From: an uncultured Caulobacterales bacterium
GTDB lineage: Bacteria; Pseudomonadota; Alphaproteobacteria; Caulobacterales; Maricaulaceae
Direction: 5' to 3'
Length of the DNA stretch: 6,118 nucleotides
Assembly: GCA_938007945.1 (NCBI GenBank)
Contig: CALLME010000121.1
Coordinates: 1 to 6,118, forward strand
Shown: positions 1 to 6,118 of the stretch, in pieces
How the letters are laid out: the number at the start of each line of letters is the position of its first letter
Numbering within the stretch: the first letter of the stretch is position 1
Program-made: the position numbers and the translations under genes
Notes under the pieces: generated by a model
The model's input: the letters and a program-made list of their open reading frames with translations, nothing else
Databases searched by the model: none
Told to the model about the DNA's origin: nothing

Positions 1-137
1 CCTGCGAGGGCTGCGAATAAGCTAACAACAAGTAGTGCAGGGAAAGCGTGCATACGCAAGCGCAGCACAAGGCCGAGTAAGAGCGCAACCGACAAAACTG
101 TCGTCAGTAGCGCGCGGTGCTCGACGAGGAAATCCAA
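1..137 (-). CDS. GntP family gluconate:H+ symporter, N-terminal fragment
   Basis: This is the first 45 codons of an inner-membrane permease, probably importing gluconate or a related aldonate with protons; the rest lies beyond the left edge. Reading the minus strand from a TTG at 137-135 gives a protein beginning LDFLVEHRALL, then a hydrophobic helix rich in Leu and Val (residues about 10-26), a short basic loop RLRMHAF (about 27-33) and a second hydrophobic stretch ALLVVSLFAALA. Helix, basic loop ending in His/Asn-(A/G)-Phe, then ALxxV is the pattern I recall for the N terminus of GntP/GntT permeases. No in-frame ATG or GTG lies close upstream, and the TTG follows the stop codon of the lipoprotein lactonase by one base, so translational coupling is likely; no strong Shine-Dalgarno is visible. 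The family call rests on about 45 residues only, so a different permease family cannot be excluded. Confidence 0.66.
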   Translation of the reverse strand, partial: MDFLVEHRALLTTVLSVALLLGLVLRLRMHAFPALLVVSLFAALA

Positions 138-138
138 A

Positions 139-1230
139 TTAACGCCCGCTTTTGACGCGCACGCGGGCGAGCGTATCTTGGCTCGTGATATAGAGCGTTT
201 TGCCGTCTGGCCCGCCGAGCGTGCAATTGGCTGTTGGCTTACCCATCGGGTCATCGCCAACCATGATGCGGCCCAGCAGTTTGCCCTCTGGCGAAATGAC
301 AAGAACGCCGCCAGGACCTGTGCTGTAAACTGTGCCGTCCGCCGCGACCGTTAAACCGTCGGGATTGCCTTTGAGACCGCTGTCTAAATCTGCTTGTGTA
401 TCGAGCCAGACCTCGGCGTTTGAAAATCCCGGCGCTTGAGTTTTGTAGCGAATAATTTTGGACGCGATGGGATCAGAATGTGTCACGTAAATATGCGCTT
501 CGTTTGGTGACAGCGCGATACCATTTGGACGGTTGAGGGTGCTATCAATCAAGCTAATGCCACCAGTCTCAGCACTGTATTTATATACGCCATTAAACGG
601 TATCTCTTTCATGAAAGAGTCGTTGAGGCCCTTATATCCGTAGGGCGGGTCTGTGAAATAAATATCGCCATTTTTCGCCAAAACCAAATCATTGGGTGAA
701 GTAAATTTCTTGCCTTCGAAATTATCGACAATTATTTCTCGCTCACCTGTTTCAAGATTCAGTTTTTCAATTGCGCGCTTGCCGTGATTGGCCATGACGA
801 GCGTATCGCCGCCCAACATCCATGTGCCATTCACCCCCGCCTCACGAGTTTCGTCTTGGATGTTTTGCGGTAGTGTTGAGACGTCTATGCCTGACGGGTC
901 GAGAAACGTTTTCAGGCCCTGATTTTCCGACCAAACAAACATTTTATTTTGCGGAACATCGGTAAAATAAAGCTGATTACGTTTTTTGTCCCAACTCGGG
1001 CCTTCTGCCCACCAAAAGCCTTCCGCGAGTTTTTCGACTTTGGCATTAGGCGCGACATGGTTGGCAAGGGCAGGGTCAAGCGCGACGATGCGCCCAAAGG
1101 CGGGGTAAGCCTCAGAAGTCTGCGTCGTTTGAGCGGGCGCGTCTTTGACAGGCTTGGTCTCATTTACGGCGCAGGCATTAAGCGCAATCACCGCTATGCT
1201 AGCTGTCAGCCATAATCTGATGTTTTCCAT
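139..1230 (-). CDS. SMP-30/gluconolactonase family lipoprotein (probable sugar lactonase)
   Basis: Probably hydrolyses an aldonolactone to the open acid with a divalent metal. The 363-residue product starts with a signal peptide: Arg5, a hydrophobic core (6-17), then LNAC with Cys20 as the likely lipidated residue. Asn before Ala-Cys is unusual for a lipobox, so SPII processing is likely but not certain; Ala at +2 would favour the outer membrane. A low-complexity linker (21-45) leads into a six-bladed propeller domain of the SMP-30 type. Its expected metal-site signatures are present: EGPSW (Glu76), SPND (Asn180), RPNG (Asn236) and NPDG (Asp291), and the tail has the usual CTLGGPDGKTLYIT segment (336-348). 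The start is backed by a GAGGGG about 6 bases upstream. It precedes a GntP-type permease gene with almost no gap, which fits release of gluconate or a related acid in the periplasm and uptake next door. The exact lactone is unknown; other hydrolytic activities occur in the family. Confidence 0.9.
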   Translation of the reverse strand: MENIRLWLTASIAVIALNACAVNETKPVKDAPAQTTQTSEAYPAFGRIVALDPALANHVAPNAKVEKLAEGFWWAEGPSWDKKRNQLYFTDVPQNKMFVWSENQGLKTFLDPSGIDVSTLPQNIQDETREAGVNGTWMLGGDTLVMANHGKRAIEKLNLETGEREIIVDNFEGKKFTSPNDLVLAKNGDIYFTDPPYGYKGLNDSFMKEIPFNGVYKYSAETGGISLIDSTLNRPNGIALSPNEAHIYVTHSDPIASKIIRYKTQAPGFSNAEVWLDTQADLDSGLKGNPDGLTVAADGTVYSTGPGGVLVISPEGKLLGRIMVGDDPMGKPTANCTLGGPDGKTLYITSQDTLARVRVKSGR

Positions 1231-1275
1231 GATATTCCCCTCATATGTCCGCGATAAACTTGCTGACTTGTGGGT

Positions 1276-1304
1276 AAACTCGCCGATTGTGACAGCGGTG
1301 TCAA
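1276..1304 (-). promoter_or_regulatory. possible sigma70-type promoter of the lactonase-permease unit
   Basis: On the minus strand a perfect TTGACA (1304-1299) is followed after 17 bases by GAGTTT (1281-1276), or after 18 by AGTTTA. The -10 match is weak. It lies between the metK terminator and the lactonase start, where a new promoter would be needed if the terminator works. Inferred from motif and position only. Confidence 0.35.
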
Positions 1305-1320
1305 TTCATGGGGCGGGCAT

Positions 1321-1349
1321 AAAAAAACCCTCCAGAGTATGGAGGGTTT
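1321..1349 (-). terminator. Rho-independent terminator of metK
   Basis: On the minus strand the arms AAACCCTCCA and TGGAGGGTTT form a perfect 10-bp stem (1349-1340 with 1334-1325) around a 5-base loop TACTC. The last three T of the right arm run on into four more T (1324-1321), giving a run of seven. It lies 21 bases past the metK stop. On the plus strand the hairpin is not followed by a T run, so it acts on metK transcripts only. Confidence 0.93.
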
Positions 1350-1370
1350 GAAAGACCTTTTGGGGGTTGA

Positions 1371-2564
1371 TTAAACCGCTTTTAAAATCGCGTCGACCAA
1401 ATCTGTTTTCTCCCAAGAGAATTCACCCTCATCCGTTGGCGTGCGGCCAAAGTGACCATAGGCCGCTGTGCGCGCATAAATAGGCTGGTTCAGATTAAGG
1501 TGGCTGCGAATACCGCGTGGGGTGAGGCTCATGAGTTGCGGCAGAACTTTTTCAAGTTTCTGCGCAAGGGCGGCGTGCTCGCTATCAAGCTCAACATAAA
1601 TCGATGTCGGCTCGGCCACACCAATCGCATATGAGAGCTGAATATTGGCCCAATCGACAAGACCAGAGGCCACAATGTTTTTCGCGAGGTAACGTGAAGC
1701 GTATGCGGCTGAACGGTCAACTTTCGTCGGATCTTTTCCAGAGAAAGCGCCGCCGCCGTGAGGCGCCATGCCGCCGTAAGTATCGACGATAATTTTACGT
1801 CCCGTCAGACCTGCATCGCCGTCTGGACCGCCAATGACAAATTTACCCGTTGGGTTGATGTGAAAGACCGTGTCTTTCGTGATCCAACCTTCGGGGAGTG
1901 TCTCAAGAATATAAGGCTTCACAATGTCAGAAATATCAGCGCTGGAAAGACCGTCTTTATGCTGGGTCGAGACGACAATCGCCGTTGCTTCAACGGGCTT
2001 TCCGTTGTCATAACGTACAGAGACTTGTGATTTCGCATCGGGCTCAAGCATGGGCTCAGTGCCGTCATGGCGAACCTCGGCCAAGCGGCGCAAGATTTGG
2101 TGGCTGTAGTGAACCGGGGCTGGCATTAGCGCGTCCGCAACATCAGAACACGCATAGCCAAACATGATGCCTTGATCGCCCGCGCCTTCTTCGGTGTGAA
2201 GGCCTGTGCCTTCGTCAACGCCAGCCGCGATATCAACAGATTGCGCGTGCAGCAGCACGTCCACGTCAGCGTGTGCGTGGTGGAAGCCTGATTGCTCATA
2301 ACCAATATCTTTGATCGCCGCGCGTGCCACAGCTTCGATTTCGTCTTTGGACACGTCTTTACCGCGTGTTTCGCCCGCGATAACGACTTTGTTCGTCGTC
2401 GTCAGTGTCTCAGCTGCAACGCGAACGTCCCAAGGTGACATGCCAGCGGCAATAGATTTGCGGAAATATAGGTCGACAATTTCGTCTGAAATACGGTCAG
2501 AGACTTTATCAGGGTGGCCTTCAGAGACAGATTCTGAAGTGAAAGTATATGATGTGCGGCTCAT
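1371..2564 (-). CDS. metK: S-adenosylmethionine synthetase (methionine adenosyltransferase)
   Basis: Cytoplasmic enzyme that makes S-adenosylmethionine from methionine and ATP, releasing phosphate and pyrophosphate; normally a tetramer using Mg2+ and K+. The 397-residue product has the three expected domains and the family signatures: [10 protein letters not shown] near the N terminus (11-20, with His17 of the ATP site), GAGDQG (127-132), DTYGG (261-265) and the phosphate-binding GGGAFSGKD loop (270-278), then a C-terminal [10 protein letters not shown] (365-374). It is full length, slightly longer than the roughly 384 residues of the E. coli enzyme. The ATG at 2564 is preceded by a strong AAAGGAG with 6-base spacing. 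It lies 134 bp downstream of ahcY on the same strand, so the two activated-methyl-cycle enzymes are neighbours; a hairpin between them suggests partly separate transcription. A strong terminator follows. Nothing looks broken. Confidence 0.99.
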   Translation of the reverse strand: MSRTSYTFTSESVSEGHPDKVSDRISDEIVDLYFRKSIAAGMSPWDVRVAAETLTTTNKVVIAGETRGKDVSKDEIEAVARAAIKDIGYEQSGFHHAHADVDVLLHAQSVDIAAGVDEGTGLHTEEGAGDQGIMFGYACSDVADALMPAPVHYSHQILRRLAEVRHDGTEPMLEPDAKSQVSVRYDNGKPVEATAIVVSTQHKDGLSSADISDIVKPYILETLPEGWITKDTVFHINPTGKFVIGGPDGDAGLTGRKIIVDTYGGMAPHGGGAFSGKDPTKVDRSAAYASRYLAKNIVASGLVDWANIQLSYAIGVAEPTSIYVELDSEHAALAQKLEKVLPQLMSLTPRGIRSHLNLNQPIYARTAAYGHFGRTPTDEGEFSWEKTDLVDAILKAV

Positions 2565-2570
2565 GGCGCG

Positions 2571-2577
2571 CTCCTTT
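2571..2577 (-). promoter_or_regulatory. ribosome binding site of metK
   Basis: AAAGGAG on the minus strand lies 6 bases before the ATG at 2564 and fixes the metK start. A CCTT about 7 bases upstream of AAGG could form a weak 4-bp hairpin over this site, so access might be modulated, but the pairing is short. Confidence 0.8.
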
Positions 2578-2594
2578 AGTTTTAAGGCTCTTTT

Positions 2595-2608
2595 GCCACT
2601 TAAATGGC
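2595..2608 (-). other. small hairpin in the metK leader
   Basis: The metK leader contains GCCAU-UUAA-GUGGC (minus strand, 2608-2595), a 5-bp stem including one U-G pair and a 4-base loop, about 30 bases before the start codon. metK leaders in some bacteria carry SAM-sensing RNAs. I compared it by eye with the conserved cores I remember for the SAM-II and SAM/SAH classes and could not match either, so no riboswitch is called. Confidence 0.3.
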
Positions 2609-2621
2609 GTTGGGCTTTTTA

Positions 2622-2651
2622 TTAGTATGTGAGAGGCTTGTGTGTGTTGAA
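2622..2651 (-). promoter_or_regulatory. weak candidate promoter of metK
   Basis: On the minus strand TTCAAC (2651-2646) and TACTAA (2627-2622) are separated by 18 bases, followed by an A-rich start region. This would give a leader of about 50 bases. The match to consensus is modest; it is proposed because the hairpin upstream may reduce read-through from ahcY. Confidence 0.25.
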
Positions 2652-2658
2652 TGGAATA

Positions 2659-2688
2659 ACGGCGGCTCATGAGAGAAAGAGCCGCCGT
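2659..2688 (-). terminator. hairpin after ahcY, possible terminator or attenuator
   Basis: ACGGCGGCTC and GAGCCGCCGT form a perfect 10-bp GC-rich stem with a 10-base loop, beginning 10 bases past the ahcY stop. On the minus strand it is followed by TATTCCATTC, which is not a clean T run, so it may terminate only partly or mainly protect the ahcY 3' end. On the plus strand it is followed by GAATTTTGTT, which also makes it a weak candidate in the other direction, but no plus-strand gene ends here. Confidence 0.6.
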
Positions 2689-2698
2689 GAATTTTGTT

Positions 2699-4108
2699 CT
2701 AGTAGCGGTAATGCTCTGGCTTATAGGGGCCCTCTTGCTGAACACCGATATAGTCAGCTTGCTCTTTGCTCATTTCAGTCAGCTTCACGCCGATTTTTTC
2801 AAGGTGCAAACGCGCCACTTTTTCGTCGAGGTGCTTGGGCAGCATATAGACTTTGTTTTCGTATTTTTTGTTTTTGGCTTTGCTGTCTTCCCAAAGCTCG
2901 ATTTGTGCGAGTACTTGGTTGGTGAAGGATGCGCTCATCACGAATGACGGGTGACCTGTGGCATTGCCGAGGTTCAGAAGGCGACCTTGGGAGAGAAGGA
3001 TCATGCGGTTGCCTTTAGGGAAAGTCACCATGTCGACTTGGTCTTTAATATTGGTCCACTGCATGTTCTGCAAAGCGGCGACTTGAATTTCATTATCAAA
3101 GTGTCCGATATTCCCGACAATCGCCATGTCTTTCATTTCGCGCATATGCTCAAGACGGATAACGTCTTTATTGCCTGTCGTCGTGACAAAGATATCAGCT
3201 GTCTCAAGCGTGTCTTCGAGGGTGGTGACTTCAAAGCCGTCCATAGCGGCCTGTAGCGCACAAATTGGATCAATTTCTGTCACTTTGACTCGCGCACCCG
3301 CACCGCGAAGAGACGCTGCTGAGCCTTTGCCGACATCACCGTATCCGAGCACGACAGCCGTCTTGCCCGCCATCATCGTATCAGTCGCACGACGGATACC
3401 GTCTACGAGCGATTCTTTACAGCCATATTTATTGTCAAATTTTGATTTCGTCACAGAGTCGTTAACGTTAATCGCTGGGAAGGGGAGTTGGCCTTTTTCA
3501 ACAAGCTCATAAAGACGGTGTACGCCTGTTGTTGTTTCTTCGGAGACGCCAACAATCTGGTCACGCATTTTTGTGAACCAACCTGGGCTCGCGTCCATAC
3601 GCTTTTTGATTTGTGCGAAAATCGCTGCTTCTTCTTCCGATCCTGGCTCGCCTTGGATAAGTTCTGGCTCGCCGTTCTCAACGCGTGCGCCAAGAAGGAT
3701 GTAAAGCGTGGCGTCGCCGCCGTCATCAAGGATAATGTTCGGGCCTTCTGGGAACAGGAAAGACTTATCAAGATAATCCCAGTGCTCTTCGAGAGTTTGA
3801 CCTTTGATTGCGAAAACGGGCACACCTGCGGCAGCGATTGCGGCGGCGGCGTGGTCTTGCGTAGAATAGATATTACATGATGCCCAACGCACATCCGCGC
3901 CAAGGGCCGTGAGAGTTTCAATCAAAACAGCGGTCTGAATTGTCATGTGAAGTGAACCGACAACGCGCGCGCCTTTGAGGGGTTTGCTCTCGCCAAACTC
4001 TTCGCGAAGGGACATAAGGCCCGGCATTTCAGTTTCGGCAATATCAAGTTCTTTGCGGCCAAATTCGGCCAAGCTGATGTCTTTTACAACGTAATCATGT
4101 TCACTCAT
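2699..4108 (-). CDS. ahcY: S-adenosylhomocysteine hydrolase (adenosylhomocysteinase)
   Basis: Cytoplasmic NAD-dependent enzyme that reversibly splits S-adenosylhomocysteine into adenosine and homocysteine, removing the product inhibitor of methyltransferases. The 469-residue protein shows the substrate-domain motifs [10 protein letters not shown] (His54), DDGGD (128-132), SEETTTGVH (189-197) and [10 protein letters not shown] (Lys221, Asp225), the NAD-binding GYGDVGKG (255-262), NIGHFD (His336) and the family's C-terminal PYKPEHYRY. Residues about 141-180 form the insertion found in the long bacterial form and absent from the shorter human type. I chose the ATG at 4108 because the conserved N terminus starts there and an AGGA lies 6 bases upstream; an in-frame ATG at 4174 would add 22 residues without family resemblance and no good ribosome site. 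It sits upstream of metK on the same strand and is divergent from a glycosyltransferase gene. Confidence 0.99.
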   Translation of the reverse strand: MSEHDYVVKDISLAEFGRKELDIAETEMPGLMSLREEFGESKPLKGARVVGSLHMTIQTAVLIETLTALGADVRWASCNIYSTQDHAAAAIAAAGVPVFAIKGQTLEEHWDYLDKSFLFPEGPNIILDDGGDATLYILLGARVENGEPELIQGEPGSEEEAAIFAQIKKRMDASPGWFTKMRDQIVGVSEETTTGVHRLYELVEKGQLPFPAINVNDSVTKSKFDNKYGCKESLVDGIRRATDTMMAGKTAVVLGYGDVGKGSAASLRGAGARVKVTEIDPICALQAAMDGFEVTTLEDTLETADIFVTTTGNKDVIRLEHMREMKDMAIVGNIGHFDNEIQVAALQNMQWTNIKDQVDMVTFPKGNRMILLSQGRLLNLGNATGHPSFVMSASFTNQVLAQIELWEDSKAKNKKYENKVYMLPKHLDEKVARLHLEKIGVKLTEMSKEQADYIGVQQEGPYKPEHYRY

Positions 4109-4114
4109 GGTATG

Positions 4115-4118
4115 TCCT
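4115..4118 (-). promoter_or_regulatory. ribosome binding site of ahcY
   Basis: AGGA on the minus strand lies 6 bases before the ATG at 4108. It decides between this start and the longer reading frame from 4174. Confidence 0.65.
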
Positions 4119-4170
4119 GCTCTTAGCAATGTCCCGTCATGCGGGCGTGTCAGTTTAAAGTCTTGGCCGT

Positions 4171-4199
4171 CCAATAGGCCCCATAGCGGGGGCGGTCAA
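4171..4199 (-). promoter_or_regulatory. candidate promoter of ahcY with an inverted repeat in the spacer
   Basis: On the minus strand TTGACC (4199-4194) and TATTGG (4176-4171) are 17 bases apart, a fair sigma70-type match, giving a leader of about 55 bases. The spacer holds the inverted repeat GCCCC-6-GGGGC (4193-4178), which could be a short operator or chance. A 4-bp hairpin CCCG/CGGG lies in the leader at 4133-4145. Assigned by motif and position only. Confidence 0.4.
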
Positions 4200-4202
4200 C
4201 TC

Positions 4203-4231
4203 CATATAAAGAAAATTGCATATAAAAGAAA
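4203..4231. repeat. AT-rich direct repeat pair in the divergent region
   Basis: CATATAAAGAAA (4203-4214) recurs as CATATAAAAGAAA (4219-4231), offset by 16 bases, in the region between the divergent ahcY and glycosyltransferase genes. The copies differ by one extra A. They may supply a TATAAA-type -10 element for the plus-strand unit or bind a regulator; neither is shown by the sequence alone. Confidence 0.45.
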
Positions 4232-4271
4232 CGTTATCTCTTGTGAGGCGAGTAACCCTTGCGTGAGGATT

Positions 4272-5348
4272 GTGGCCTTCCGTGCGCCAAGGCTTTGCGC
4301 TAGAGCAGGCGAGAGGAGACTTGTTATCAACTTTACCAAAGATACGTCCGCGCCAAGAGCGTCCGTTATCATCGTCAATTATAATGGCGGGGACTGGCTT
4401 TCGCGTTGCGTGGAGGCGCTCGTAACGCAGAAGGAGGCGAATTTCGAAGCGTTTATCGTGGATAATGGCTCAACAGATGGCTCGCTGGAGAGCTTGCAAG
4501 ACCTTGACGCGCGGTTTGAGATTATCCGTGTGGGCGAGAATCTCGGCTTTGCGGCGGCGAATAACCTCGCGGCAAAAAAAGCACGGGCGGATTGGCTCGT
4601 CATGCTTAATCCTGATGCGTTTGCGCGCCCAGATTGGCTTAAAAACCTGCTCGCCGAGGTCACCTCGCCTGACATTACGATGGTGGGATCAACGCAATTT
4701 ATGGCGTTGGAACCCGATGTGCTCGACGGATTGGGTGATTTTTATCACGCGAGTGGGCTCGCGTGGCGGGCAGGTTTCGGACATCCTGCGAGCGCTGCCC
4801 CGACTGTTTCGTCAGAGGCATTTGCGCCGTGCGGGGCGGGGGCGCTTTATCACCGCGAAACATATTTACGGCTCGGTGGCTATGACGAGCGCTTCTTCTG
4901 CTATCACGAAGACGTAGACCTTGGCTACCGTATGCGATTGGCGGGCGGGCGCTGCGTGCAGTCTGCAGATGCCATTCTCGACCATGTTAGCAGTGGTATT
5001 TCTGGCCGTGCCTCAGATTTTGCCGTCTATCACGGCACGCGCAACCGTATTTGGACGTTTTTCAAGAACACGCCGCTGCCGCTATTGCTGCTTCTGCTGC
5101 CAACTCATATCGCGCTAAATCTTTTTGTACTGTTTTGGGCAGGGCTGCGCTCTGGACGATTTAAGCCAACATTTCGCGGCATTCAGGACGGGGTCGGGGG
5201 GCTTTCTGATGTCTGGCAATCTCGCCGAGAAGTCAAAGCTACCCGTATAATTCCCATCAGCGATGTTGCGCGTATGCTTACTTGGTCTGTGCAGCCAGTG
5301 CGAAAACGCGCCGTGCCGAATTACCACCCTCATGTTTTGGACGAGTAG
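4272..5348 (+). CDS. GT2 family glycosyltransferase, rhamnosyltransferase-like
   Basis: Probably transfers a sugar from a nucleotide-sugar donor onto a surface glycan or its lipid-linked precursor at the cytoplasmic face of the inner membrane. Counting from a GTG at 4272 (358 residues), the GT-A fold begins with SVIIVNYNGG (31-40), then VDNGSTDGS (63-71), NLGFAAANN (90-98), the DXD-like LNPD (112-115), CGAGALYHR (187-195) and HEDVDLGYRMRLAGG (212-226), a set typical of the WbbL/RfbF rhamnosyltransferase-like group. A leucine-rich hydrophobic segment (about 267-290) is probably a membrane helix. The start is uncertain: in-frame candidates are ATG 4107 (413 residues), GTG 4263 and GTG 4272, and none has a well-placed ribosome site. 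A strong AGGAG at 4314-4318 instead points to the codon ATC at 4326 (340 residues). Residues before about 28 look unlike the family. kdsD follows after 39 bp, suggesting one envelope operon. Donor and acceptor sugars cannot be told. Confidence 0.88.
   Translation: MAFRAPRLCARAGERRLVINFTKDTSAPRASVIIVNYNGGDWLSRCVEALVTQKEANFEAFIVDNGSTDGSLESLQDLDARFEIIRVGENLGFAAANNLAAKKARADWLVMLNPDAFARPDWLKNLLAEVTSPDITMVGSTQFMALEPDVLDGLGDFYHASGLAWRAGFGHPASAAPTVSSEAFAPCGAGALYHRETYLRLGGYDERFFCYHEDVDLGYRMRLAGGRCVQSADAILDHVSSGISGRASDFAVYHGTRNRIWTFFKNTPLPLLLLLLPTHIALNLFVLFWAGLRSGRFKPTFRGIQDGVGGLSDVWQSRREVKATRIIPISDVARMLTWSVQPVRKRAVPNYHPHVLDE
4314..4318 (+). promoter_or_regulatory. strong Shine-Dalgarno near the glycosyltransferase start
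   Basis: AGGAG within GAGAGGAGA is the best ribosome site in the region and lies just before the conserved domain. Seven bases downstream is an in-frame ATC (4326). A TTG at 4321 is too close and in another frame that soon stops. It therefore suggests a non-standard start, or a base change or read error in what was an ATG. Confidence 0.5.
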
Positions 5349-5387
5349 TGTCTGGCCCTGACGAACAGGCTCTGATAGGCAGGGAAT

Positions 5388-6118
5388 ATGAATACTCACG
5401 CCAAAGTCGGACGCCGCGTCTTAGACACTGAAATAGCGGCCCTCAAGGAGATGTCTGCTAAGCTCGGCGCAGACTTCTCGGCTGTCATTGATGTGCTGCA
5501 GTCTCTAAAAGGCCGCATCGTCCTAGCAGGTGTCGGCAAATCGGGCCATGTCGCGCGCAAAATTGCCGCGACACTTGCCTCTACTGGCTCGCCCTCACTC
5601 TATATTCACCCGACCGAAGCCAGCCACGGCGATATGGGCATGATTACGAGCGAGGATGCCGTCATTGCCCTGTCCCGTTCAGGCGAGACGCAAGAACTCG
5701 CCGACCTTATCGGCTATTGCCGTCGATTTTCCATTCCGCTTATCGGTCTGACGGCCAAAGCGGATAGCACGCTCGCGCGCGCAAGCGACCATTTGCTCCT
5801 GATACCAGACGCTGATGAAGCCTGCGCAGAAACCCGTGCGCCGACAACAAGCACGACATTACAAATCGCACTCGGCGATGCGCTGTCTGTCGCCTTGCTC
5901 GAAGCCAAGGGCTTCACCGCAAAAGACTTCAAGACCTATCATCCTGGCGGAAAGCTTGGCGCGACTCTCGCAACCGTGGGCGAGTTGATGCACACAGGCG
6001 ACGCGCTTCCGCTTGTGGCGGCAGGAACGCCACTCCCAGAAGCACTGGCTGTGATGAGCCATAAAGGCTTTGGCTGTATCGGTGTGACAGGCGATGACGG
6101 CGTGCTTGTCGGCATGAT
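5388..6118 (+). CDS. kdsD: arabinose-5-phosphate isomerase (KdsD/KpsF family), 3' end missing
   Basis: Interconverts ribulose 5-phosphate and arabinose 5-phosphate, the first step toward Kdo, the inner-core sugar of lipopolysaccharide. The 243 residues present start with an ATG at 5388 preceded by AGGCAGGGA. The sugar isomerase (SIS) domain shows GVGKSGHVARKIAATLASTG (48-67), HPTEASHGDMGM (74-85), SRSGETQE (96-103), APTTSTT (151-157), GDALSVALLE (163-172) and YHPGGKLG (184-191). The residues I recall as catalytic in E. coli KdsD (Lys59, Glu111, Glu152, His193) correspond to Lys51, Glu103, Glu144 and His185 here, all with the same offset of eight. A first CBS domain begins near residue 195; the rest of the CBS pair lies past the right edge, as the family is about 320-330 residues long. 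It follows the glycosyltransferase by 39 bp without a terminator, so co-transcription is likely. In many proteobacteria lpt genes for lipopolysaccharide export follow this gene; that cannot be seen here. Confidence 0.97.
   Translation, partial: MNTHAKVGRRVLDTEIAALKEMSAKLGADFSAVIDVLQSLKGRIVLAGVGKSGHVARKIAATLASTGSPSLYIHPTEASHGDMGMITSEDAVIALSRSGETQELADLIGYCRRFSIPLIGLTAKADSTLARASDHLLLIPDADEACAETRAPTTSTTLQIALGDALSVALLEAKGFTAKDFKTYHPGGKLGATLATVGELMHTGDALPLVAAGTPLPEALAVMSHKGFGCIGVTGDDGVLVGM

Noticed and set aside
949..1351. Plus-strand open frames opposite the start of the lactonase and the terminator
   Set aside because: They are antisense to a well-supported lipoprotein gene and run through its promoter region and the metK terminator; the translations resemble no protein.
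2565..2640. SAM-II or SAM/SAH riboswitch in front of metK
   Set aside because: An AUUUAA and a CUAAAGG near the ribosome site recall SAM-II, but the P1 stem and pseudoknot pairing are not in place. The CACAACGG / UUGGAG-type core of SAM/SAH elements is also missing.
3451..3921. 156-codon open frame on the minus strand inside ahcY
   Set aside because: It overlaps the highly conserved ahcY gene in another frame, its translation shows no recognisable domain, and it has no ribosome site or separate context. The same holds for the plus-strand frames at 3126-3512 and 3488-3880.
4109..4170. SAH riboswitch in front of ahcY
   Set aside because: The leader on the minus strand lacks the conserved core I recall for this class (AGGAGCGCUGC-like) and is too short for its two-stem pseudoknot. 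Only a 4-bp hairpin is seen.
4108..4174. N-terminal extension of AhcY to the ATG at 4174
   Set aside because: The 22 extra residues have no family resemblance, while the ATG at 4108 has an AGGA at good spacing and begins the conserved sequence.
4107..4271. N-terminal extension of the glycosyltransferase to the ATG at 4107
   Set aside because: It would overlap the start codon of ahcY on the other strand, has no ribosome site, and would make the ahcY promoter region coding. The added residues do not look like a GT2 N terminus or a signal peptide.
1..6118. CRISPR, insertion sequence, phage or tRNA features
   Set aside because: No spaced repeat series, transposase-like frame, long terminal inverted repeats or cloverleaf-like sequence was seen by eye; all large frames are explained by housekeeping or envelope genes.

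Overview
The window looks like a chromosomal stretch of an alphaproteobacterium of moderate GC content. The signs are an AhcY of the long bacterial form (469 residues with an insertion of about 35-40 residues), a 397-residue MetK and a KdsD isomerase next to an envelope glycosyltransferase. A marine Hyphomonadaceae/Maricaulaceae-like source is possible, but that is a guess from gene style only. No mobile element, phage gene, CRISPR array, tRNA or rRNA was seen.

Left part, minus strand: a lipoprotein of the SMP-30/gluconolactonase family (139-1230) is followed two bases past its stop codon by the 5' end of a GntP-type gluconate permease. The permease begins at a TTG at 137 and runs off the left edge. 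Together they suggest hydrolysis of an aldonolactone outside the inner membrane followed by uptake of the aldonate.

Middle, minus strand: ahcY (2699-4108) and metK (1371-2564) encode two steps of the activated-methyl cycle. AhcY clears S-adenosylhomocysteine and MetK makes S-adenosylmethionine. A 10-bp GC-rich hairpin lies just after ahcY. A textbook Rho-independent terminator follows metK and separates it from the lactonase unit, which has its own possible promoter.

Right part, plus strand, divergent from ahcY: a GT2 family glycosyltransferase with a C-terminal hydrophobic segment (ending at 5348) is followed 39 bp later by kdsD (5388 to the right edge, partial). KdsD makes arabinose 5-phosphate, the precursor of Kdo, so this unit probably serves lipopolysaccharide or another surface glycan. 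The shared divergent region (about 4109-4271) holds a plausible ahcY promoter and a pair of AT-rich direct repeats.

Most of the window is ordinary metabolism, and I see no convincing new system. The two points most worth a second look are the start of the glycosyltransferase and the lactonase-permease pair. The glycosyltransferase has an excellent Shine-Dalgarno at 4314-4318 with ideal spacing to an ATC but no in-frame ATG, GTG or TTG at that place.
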